The translations under genes and the position numbers were made by a program. This document shows, one piece after another, positions 1 through 8,800 of a stretch of 15,291 nt of DNA. Numbering within the stretch: the first letter of the stretch is position 1; every line of letters begins with the position of its first letter. The DNA lies in NCBI GenBank assembly GCA_028565635.1, contig JAOXYB010028234.1:1-15291 (forward strand), given 5' to 3'. Source of the DNA: Phoronis ovalis. Taxonomy: Eukaryota; Phoronida; Phoronidae. The notes beneath the pieces were generated by a model that was not told where the DNA came from, did not search any database, and saw only the letters and a program-made list of their open reading frames with translations.

Positions 1-1249
1 TTTTTTAAACAGTGTTAAAACTAAACCATCACCAATTCCCATGCGACTAACGTTGATGGTATCTTCTATATTATACAAAATATATTTTAAGGCCTTACTT
101 TTGGATGATAGCGATCAGCCCATCAACCTTGTTTATCGATAGATGGTAATCGCTTCATTTACCTACCTCCTCCTCCTAACTTGTGATTCTTGCGATTACT
201 TGTGATTCCTGAAAAGGCAATTATATTTCCTTTGAGCTGTGGTCACTAAGATAGGCCTACCCTCCATTTCCCATTTCCCGCTTCAATATCCTGTTACAAC
301 ATATATTTCTGACGTCATTTTACCGCATCATGATCACAAACCAGTATTTATATATACAGCATAACACGGAAACCTATTATAACTTTTCTCGCAGTAGTGG
401 TCAATGTACAGCAAACGCATTGTTGAGTTTCAGTATCATATCTACATTTTAAAGCTACAGTGGAGAATTATAACCATGATTTGTGAAATAAATATCGTAG
501 AAACTTCACGTTGCTTAAACAATTTTAAAATTTGAAATCCTGTTAGATATTATATCACTTGTTGAATTCCAGATTTTTATAGTTGGGGCCATCTGCCCAA
601 AAACACAGGAAGCACTAGAAGAATCATTGGATGAATATGTGAATATTTATTAACGTGCTTATCTTGTTGTGAATCAGATGAGGAACTATACAATATTATT
701 TTGATTCGCAGGATATATATATATATTTAATTGGTTAAAATAAATACAAATAATATGTAATATAAATAAATCGAATCGAATGAACATTCATTATAATACC
801 AATAATGTGTATTTATTCAAATAAACACAACAACCAGAAATTGAGCTTATGCACTACAAGATATGTACGTGCACTAAAAATGTTGAATACAATACCGCCT
901 GTTATACCTATTTATTTTTAAGTCCACATTATCATTATATTAATTTATAATGCATATAGGTTCGTTAGCGGAGTATTTTAATTTGAAGTTGACGATATTT
1001 AAATTATTTAAAAAACTTCGCAAGGCTTTCCCACTGAACCAGTTTATTATAGGTTATTAAGCAACCCTATAATGGGAAGTCAAGGAGATTAGAAGTAATC
1101 ATATCAAAAACTACCCCGCATTGTTTAAGTGATGCCAAATTAACTGGCATTATCAGATTTTCCCACAGTGATAGTGACAATATAATTTAGAATACATGGT
1201 TAACTATTAGTACAAAAAATAGACATTCTTTGACTTTCCATAATAATAT
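1..1249. other. Non-coding left flank
   Basis: This AT-rich stretch has no convincing exon on either strand. It contains a perfect CRE-type octamer TGACGTCA (310-317) and, about 30 bases further on, the TATA-like stretch TATTTATATATA (346-357). An alternating AT run lies at 713-726. No coding sequence could be tied to the promoter-like pair. Confidence 0.5.
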
Positions 1250-1475
1250 TTTAAAGTTTTTGTCACAGTTTTTAAACCTCGTATTTCATTGCATATTGCA
1301 GAGAAAAATTATTATCCGTATATTTTAGTAAAGCCAAAGTGAAAACGGAATATTTACCATTCTAAATTTGTGAATTTACGTATTTGCTAAAGAGAGCAGT
1401 TTCTAAAAAACATTATTTTTTGAAATTCCATGTAACTAGCTGCCTGAATTATTGGCGACAATGCGCCACCTATAT
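1250..1475 (+). repeat. Left arm of the foldback element
   Basis: This is the left inverted-repeat arm. It pairs with 1881-2107 over nearly its whole length, with small indels towards the spacer side. Confidence 0.8.
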
Positions 1476-1880
1476 TCTGTTCGATTAAATTATGTTGTTT
1501 TCCTTTAAAAACAGCTAAATCAACGGCATATGAACTGGGTAATCAGCAGACACTGAGCTCTTTGGAATACTACTGAGCGGTAAACAATAGAATGGGTTTG
1601 GTGTAACATGTCAACTGTGAGGTGATGTGTCAATTTATTCGGGCAAAGGGGAAAATATGATTTGGTTGAGAGGTTTGAGTTACAGCTGGTTTATATTTTA
1701 CATGTTCACTAGCACTTTTTGTAGTTTACTAAAGTTTAGAACGTTTATAAATAAACGATATCTTAGTCGGTCTTTTTTCGAGTGTCGATTGACTACACGA
1801 AAATCAGGTTTCCTTAACTTTGGAAATTATCCCCAAACATAAGCGGCTGTTACCTTAATTTCATTTAGTCCAAATGAATG

Positions 1881-2107
1881 AGGTGTAGGTGGCGCACTGT
1901 CACGCATATTTCGAACTGCGATTTAACATAGGATTTCATAAAACATTTTTGACAAAAAAATCTATCAATTAGAAAATTCACAAATTTAGAATGGTAAATA
2001 TTCCGTTTTCACTTTGGTTTTACTATAATATTCCGGTAATAATTTTTCTCGGCAATAGGTTATCAAATACGGGGTGGTTCAAAAACGGGGACATAGACTT
2101 TACAAAG
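1881..2107 (-). repeat. Right arm of the foldback element
   Basis: This is the right inverted-repeat arm. Its reverse complement follows the left arm block by block, including AAAGTnnnTGTCnCnGTTTTT near the outer end. Confidence 0.8.
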
Positions 2108-2747
2108 TGAGCTATAAGTGACCTTTCAGCTTGCCCCGAAATTTTACCTTAATAATGAAGGCATTTTTTCGAATTTAGAAATAAAATTCTACAACCTTTT
2201 GTGCAAAAGCCAGACAATCTAAATACTGAATTAAAAGAAATTTCAATACTCTAAAAAATATGCGCATTCTCACCTTGGAAAATGAGACAAACTGTACCCG
2301 GAAATAATAACTACAAGTTTGGCTGCAGAATATAACACGTACGGCTTTAAGCATGACTACCTTTAGGCTGGTTGTCTTTCCTGGATATGATTAATAATCT
2401 GAATAAAGCACAATGCTTTTGTAAAAATAAAATCCTGTTTTGATTAAAATAAAGCCTGCTAATGAAGATAGGAAATGACAATTTACACGATTAGTTAGAA
2501 AAATATGAGACAACAATTGTTTCATGAGTCAGAATGATCACATGATTATTCATACCAAACATGGACATGACTATGGTAACAAATAGTTAGGGAAATCGTT
2601 ATCAAATAATCGGATGTAAAAACTAGTAATCAAATAAAATAAATTATCATATTTACTGTATCAGTATGCCATGCTGTAGGCTATATTTTGTAAACAGAGA
2701 ATAACGTCACTTAATTAAAATCGTATAATTTATTGTGAAGAATCAAA
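2108..2747. other. Presumed promoter/5' region of the membrane-protein gene
   Basis: This is 640 bases of AT-rich DNA between the foldback element and the proposed start codon. AACGTCAC (2703-2710) and a TATA-like GTATAATTTATTG (2723-2735) are the only suggestive sites. The transcription start and any 5' untranslated exon are not determinable. Confidence 0.4.
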
Positions 2748-2805
2748 ATGGGATACAGCGTCAAGACAGTATTAGCTGGGACCTTACTTGGATTTATCAG
2801 GCTAG
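2748..2805 (+). CDS. Exon 1 of the multi-pass membrane protein gene (start codon)
   Basis: This exon has 19 codons plus one base (phase 1). The ATG has a good context (AAAATGG, A at -3 and G at +4). It encodes MGYSVKTVLAGTLLGFIRL, a mildly hydrophobic start, and ends at CTAG|GTAAAT. The phase fits only the downstream one of two candidate acceptors of exon 2. AT-rich TATA-like sequence lies around 2722-2733, but no transcription start can be fixed. An additional exon hidden in the 1328-bp intron that follows, or a different first exon, cannot be excluded. Confidence 0.55.
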
Positions 2806-5800
2806 GTAAATTAGTTTTTAATTATACATCCATGATTTGATTTTTTTTCGTCTATTTATTTTTTGTCTAGTTTGAAATTCCCCTGTTATTGTCTTTCCTG
2901 CCAAAGCCCGATGTGGTCTTGTCGGTTAACAAAATGAAAAACATAAATAACTTATCCTTGAACTCCCCAATTACGCAGTCGTAGTGACCTGATGAAACAA
3001 ATAACATCCTGGGGGTATGACTATATTGGAAATACGCCTTTTGCCGAATATAGTCAGCTGTTTTTAAAAAAAAATTTGCCGATGACCTTAATGAAAAATA
3101 GTATCTTATTTATTTTTCATTTATTGAACAGCTACCCTGTCGTAACAGACGTGATGGCCCAATTGGAGCATAGCTCACAATTATGGGGTATTATAAAAGC
3201 GGTGTGCACTTGGTCCAGCTATTTCATATTGCATACACACGCTGCAGCAGTATTCCCCGCAGTTGATTAAGGCTTCTAGTTTCCATAGTGTATACTGCAT
3301 ACACACGCTGCAGTATTTCCCGCAGTTGATTAAGGCTTCCGTAGAACCACTTGACCAAACTTCGTGTCGAAGTTCAAGTGAATTTCCCATAATTCCGTTT
3401 CCCTGGTATTTTCAAAAAAAAATTCTTAACGCATTTAGGGTATCTAAAATTTCTTCTAGTTAGTGAAAACAGGTCAAAATTTAAAAATGGGAAAACGAAT
3501 TTAGGTGCTTTTTCAAAAACTCATTCACGCACATGGGTACCAGTACTATATTTGAGTCGGACCTTCGAGGGTTTTTGACTTAATTTTTTTCAAATTGAAA
3601 TTCGAAAAACATTTGTTTTTCCCAAATCGGACGTTTATCAGATCAGGAGAATTATTTTCAACATTTTGCATTTGGATTCATTTTCATTTAAGTAAAACCT
3701 TTTTAAAATGTATATTTTATATATGTATCTCTTCATTTTGATTATGTTCGAACTATCCAGAAGTCCCAGTGTATTACAGCTTATGTCTTGTCTGGATACT
3801 TAACGTTATACTATCTTGATGTGTAGAGTTTTTGGTTTCGATTATTACTGTTATATTATTTTTTGTGATTTTTAATATAGCTATATAGCAGAACACGATT
3901 TTATTATATCTATGTAATTCGTGCTGGTATATTATGTATGTAATCATAAAGTATCAAACTATTGTCATTCATTCTGTGTGGCTAAGACAATCTCATGCCT
4001 AGACTGACATCAGTCGTTAGAAACATTAATTGGATTTTTTATATATGCATTATAGTACTAAAATACATAAAACAGTTGCTAGAATAAACTGGTAAGCTCC
4101 GTGCAATTTTTTCTGTTGGCAGATTGACCCCAGGTTACCGTGTCACTATGTTGTCCCTTCATTGTCCTCTGCGTTTGGCTACTATGATAAAGACTGCATG
4201 TGTTTATGTTTTAGGTTGGTTTCTGTCTTCTGTGATAATTTTATTAACTTATCTCACAATATCTCCTGGTGTTCCTACGTCTGATGATAATAGGTTGGAT
4301 ATTATTTTCTTGCTCATAAAATATGTGTAAGTATGAATATATTAATTTAAAAACATCAGTACACAGTAGCAATACACAATACAGTACGAACTGCAACTGT
4401 TCTTAAAAACAGTCTTAAAAAATAGGGATAATATAATCCTCGATAGAAATCCACTTTTTTAATCATCATTACATACTACTATGTTTTCCCGAAATTCTGT
4501 TTTAATATATAAAGTTTTTAAGAATTTTGTAACACCATTCTATTTTATGTCGTGCTTTTCTACAAATTTTTCTGGATAATTAAGTTCCCAAAGTCGTCTA
4601 CAGTTAATTTTTTACAAATACAAGTTTAATAAAAAAACTCCAATGAATAACATGTCTAGTGGTTTAATTTCATAATTTATCCTTTGACAGATTATTATTA
4701 CAAATTTGAATATAATTTCACTTCAGATAAAAAGACATGTTGCAGCGGTAAACACTAGAAATGAAATTTCGGTGTTAAAGCAACAACAATTAATGAGCAG
4801 TTTACAACTTTTCTTCTAAAAATGTCAAGATTAAATGAGTTTAAAAAAAACACAACTATTATTATACATTATATAGCAAAACAGTTTTCATGCTTTCCAG
4901 ACGTGTTACTTTTGGAATCATATCTTGCTTGCTGGTGTGCAACGATGCTACGGTTACATTAACATCAATAATAGACAGTACACAAAATCGTCGTCAAAAT
5001 GGTGTCTCGCGCCTGTTTGTGCAATCACGGTTATACATCACTCTTATTGCTAGCTCTGGATTCTCATGCAATGTGTATAACACATTAAGTACTAATTATT
5101 CGAGCAGAATAGGAGAAGTGTATGCAACGATGCATGTTGTTCTCTTCGCGTATGGGATAACAGGTGTCCTGTTACATTGGACGCCGGTATTTAGGCAATT
5201 GCCATGGCTACGGAAAGATTCCAGTTATCCCGAAAAGGGGCTTGAAATGTTGTCGTGGCAGCCTGTTCAAAGAAAGAGTTCTTCAAGGTTTGTAACTTTA
5301 GGAAATAATTCTCACAACAGAAACATATTCATAACGTGCTTTATTATATGTGATAGGCACATGGAGGCGCAGTCTGAATAAATCCATCCGTTAGTGTTCC
5401 GCACCCTCTCAAGTTCTCAACTAACGTCCGGGCTTGACCATAGTCAATTTTTGTTTATTGTCTCGAAAAACAGAACAACGATAATCCCTTTTATTTCTAT
5501 ATAAAATGTCACGAAAGTCTTGACACCAATCAAATTGCAGCTTACAATAATAGGTATAACAGTAGACTAAGCGGGTAGGGGGTCAAACACACCCATGCTG
5601 TGCTGCCAGAGTTTATCTATAGTCCGCTAAGCAAAAAGCAAGCTCCCCGGCGATACCTATTCAGAATGAGTCATAATGATTGAATAGACGAGGTAGGTGA
5701 CGATGGATCACGCAGAGAGAAAGGCTTATCTCGGTTGGCAAAAGATTATTGACGTTAAATTGAAGGGAAATAACAAAAAATAACCATGGTTAAGCCCAAA

Positions 5801-8800
5801 CGTTAAATGAGAAGGTACGGAACACATTTATTCAGACTGATGGAGGCGTATCTTTTGCGTTGTCAATTATAAAAACATAACTTTTTTCAGTTATTTCCGT
5901 GCATAATCAAAACGAAAAATTATGTCTAACTAATAACTGTTTAGCTTCTTTTTATATAAATCACACTTTTAATTTGTTCTAATTTATTGGATTTATTCAA
6001 AATAAGTAGTTTTGACACCAGTTTGTTTTCTGTTTAAGATAGCTAACGCTGTAATACGTACTGTACAGGCATGTAGGCAAGTGAAACGAACTTTTATTTT
6101 TACTCGGTGTTTTTTTATTATTTTAGGAACTCCAAGTTGTTATCTGGGAGGTACGTTATGATTTCTACGCTTATGTCCCCAATGTTAGCAACTGCTATAA
6201 ACATTGCCTCTATTATTTCATATAACACTCAGACGGTAACAACACCTACATGTAACTCGTGGGGAATATATTTCAGTCATGCAATTCAAATAACTTTATC
6301 CGCTGCTATATTCATTCACATAATTCATACATTTCTAAAATCACAAACTTTTCATTTGACATTGATAACCAAAGTCCTCGTGGTGTACATAATTCTTGCT
6401 GCTTTAACACCAGAGATCGCACTCTTCCCTCAATTATGGTCAAAAATACTTGCTTTGACTGTATCACTAAGTGTTCTCCTATTATCGACAATTCCGTGGA
6501 TTTATAACAATGCAAGGTATGAACGGAAACGAAAAATTACTATTTTAACTATTAAACTATATTTCAAAGAAATTGTAAGTACAACTACAGTAACAGAAAT
6601 TGTGTACAACGTCTTAAATTTGCTATCAGTTGTAAGCTCTGTTTCTGGATGTATACTGGCTATATCAAGCGTGCCACTGCAGTGGTTCAGGATAGATTTA
6701 GCGTCTGATGCATCTGTAGAAAACCTACTCCGTGTAGCAAAGTCGTTCGAAGGAAGGTTAAACCAATCTCTGGAAGAACTCGATAAGCTGGTTGACTTGG
6801 TTGAAAATGAATTGCATCTCGATTACTTGACCCGTTGTGATGTATTTATAGGAGGAATGATTGCTGCTATCGCCTTAGCAAATGTCCCCTGGGCAGGTAG
6901 GTTTATACGAAAAACATGATATGCAAAACATATTGGGAGACGCAGATCTTTAGATTAGATTGTGCGGCACATTTCTAGTATTTTTCCGTTTGAGGCATAA
7001 GCATATAAACGTTTGAATAAGAGTTTTCTTCTTTTCCAGGAATGGGTCTAAATATATATATATATATATAATTCGGAACTTTAATTTAATGAGGTTCTTC
7101 CTTATGAATCGTTAACTGATACATAACTATAAAACACTTTTTTGCAGGGCCTCTTGTTGCGAAAACACAACAGATTGTATTTCGAAGAGCAAAATTCCTA
7201 GTTCGAATGGCCACTAAGTCAAAAACATTTACAAAACATCTGCTGAAGTTAAGAGAGTCCCTACACCACTTCTCTGGAGTCCTTAATACTTTCCGACACG
7301 CTGTTTTTGTAGGGATTTCGCCACAAACTTTCGCTCTGGTAAATTTTAAACTTACGTAACCAGGAAAATTTCCTTTCATAACAAAAAGCTAAAAAGAAAA
7401 AGACAAAGAACTAAATTATTTTTATGATTATAAGGAAAAGAGAGCTAACTAGAGAAAGGTAGTTAACTTAATCGTCATAAGCAAAAAAGAAAAATGAACC
7501 AACTTTACTTTATAGCAAGTAGTAAATTTTTAGGGTTTTTTTCATTGTTATATATTACTTTCCTTAGCAAAAGCTAGATTTGTCTAGACAATACTGCATT
7601 GACCGAAAATCGAAATTATCAATTGTTAAAGAAAGCACATACGCATACAGTATGAGCAATAACGCAATTTACGTCATATGGGAAACACGTCATTGTATCA
7701 TCATGTTTCTTAGTTCTTTTTTTAAAGTTATTTTTATATATCCATTTATTTTTTCCGTCCATTTGTTTACATACACAGAAGGTTTCGTAAGATTCAAAAG
7801 TACGCATGTACTTAAATGTATATTTTAAAGTGTTAATTATTTGAAGACACACCTACCTAATAATAATTGTTAGAATCTTGGATGTGTGTGTCGAAATTAA
7901 AGTGATATGTAACGAGTAATAACAAAACTATAAATTTTCTAGTGTTAACTCTTTTTCGCAGATGGCCTTTCTCGTACCATCAATACTTCTTGGTATTCTA
8001 ACAATCTTTGCGTCATTTTGGCCACGACATTTGCCACATAATGTAGGCATAGATGCTAAGAAAAGACGTGCCCTGGTGGCCGCTGCTATAACCATGCTTG
8101 TCATTTTCAATGGATTCATGCTTTTCACTTTTGAAAGTTTCTCTTCAGTGGTAAGTCGATATAGATAGTGAAAACAGCACCATCATTGAGCAATGTAAAA
8201 AGAGCTAAGCATGCACATGAAACATTTTAGCAGGGTAAAACAGGAGCAAATAAAATACGGATATTTTACCGGAACGCAACGAATCTATGTAAAACAACGA
8301 GTTTTTATATAAAACAAAGAGTCATTCAGTTTCTTAATAATCAGCAGTAATCTTTCCTTCTTTTGTGTTCCTCTTTTTAAGTATTGTAAATAAGTAACTT
8401 GTTCAAACCATTTCACCTACATGCATTTTTTCTATTTTTCATTTTATTTAGATAATTTCTGTGATAGATCCACTTCCTTTAGTTAGCGCAGAATTCGTTA
8501 AGATGAATGGTTGGAGTTTGGTTGAAAGTTCGCTAAGCTGTTCGATGGTAGCAGGAATCCTCTACTTAGTGATGGCGTCATTGGTCCAGAATACCAATAA
8601 AAATACTGCAAAATATGATGGAGTACCCAAAGGTATACCTGTTTCGCCACTCGTCCGAGAAGAACAAGAAAGGAAGCACAAGAAGCGCAAACGCTTATCT
8701 ATTTCGTATTGGCGGAAAAAACATCGTGACACCATTAAGAAATCTTCGTTCCAAAGGCTAACAAACACACCTCAGTCGTCGCCACTATTAAGTATGTACT

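Larger units (their letters stand above)
1250..2107. mobile_element. Foldback (long inverted-repeat) element, non-coding
   Basis: The left arm at about 1250-1475 matches the reverse complement of the right arm at about 1881-2107. The best block is identical over 44 bases (1334-1377 against 1974-2017). Other matched blocks include GAGAAAAATTATTA and, at the inner ends, GCGCCACCT (1463-1471) against AGGTGGCGC (1887-1895). The spacer of about 405 bases has only a 71-codon open frame of no recognisable family. This is the structure of a non-autonomous foldback or MITE-like transposon. Outer ends fade gradually, so the limits are approximate and no target-site duplication was found. The superfamily is unknown. 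Confidence 0.8.

Noticed and set aside
1627-1842. 71-codon open frame inside the foldback element
   Set aside because: It has no recognisable domain, lies in the spacer of a non-coding element, and is of a length expected by chance.
4123-4230. Alternative frame of exon 2 beginning IDPRLP, resembling the start of DRAM/Frag1-family proteins
   Set aside because: The likeness is short and that frame stops at 4272-4274, whereas the chosen frame continues through ten phase-matched junctions. No DRAM signature is found in the later exons.
4890-5381. Single-exon reading of the 163-codon frame as a whole gene
   Set aside because: Splice sites at 4901 and 5288 fit the multi-exon gene, and the last 12 bases of the frame up to the stop run into the transposon end.
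7086-7379. 97-codon minus-strand frame opposite exon 5
   Set aside because: It is a shadow of the exon, with no membrane segment or motif and no splice support.
7962-8168. Internal ATG of exon 6 as a separate gene start
   Set aside because: An AG acceptor lies directly before it and exon 5 joins in phase. The membrane topology also continues across the junction.
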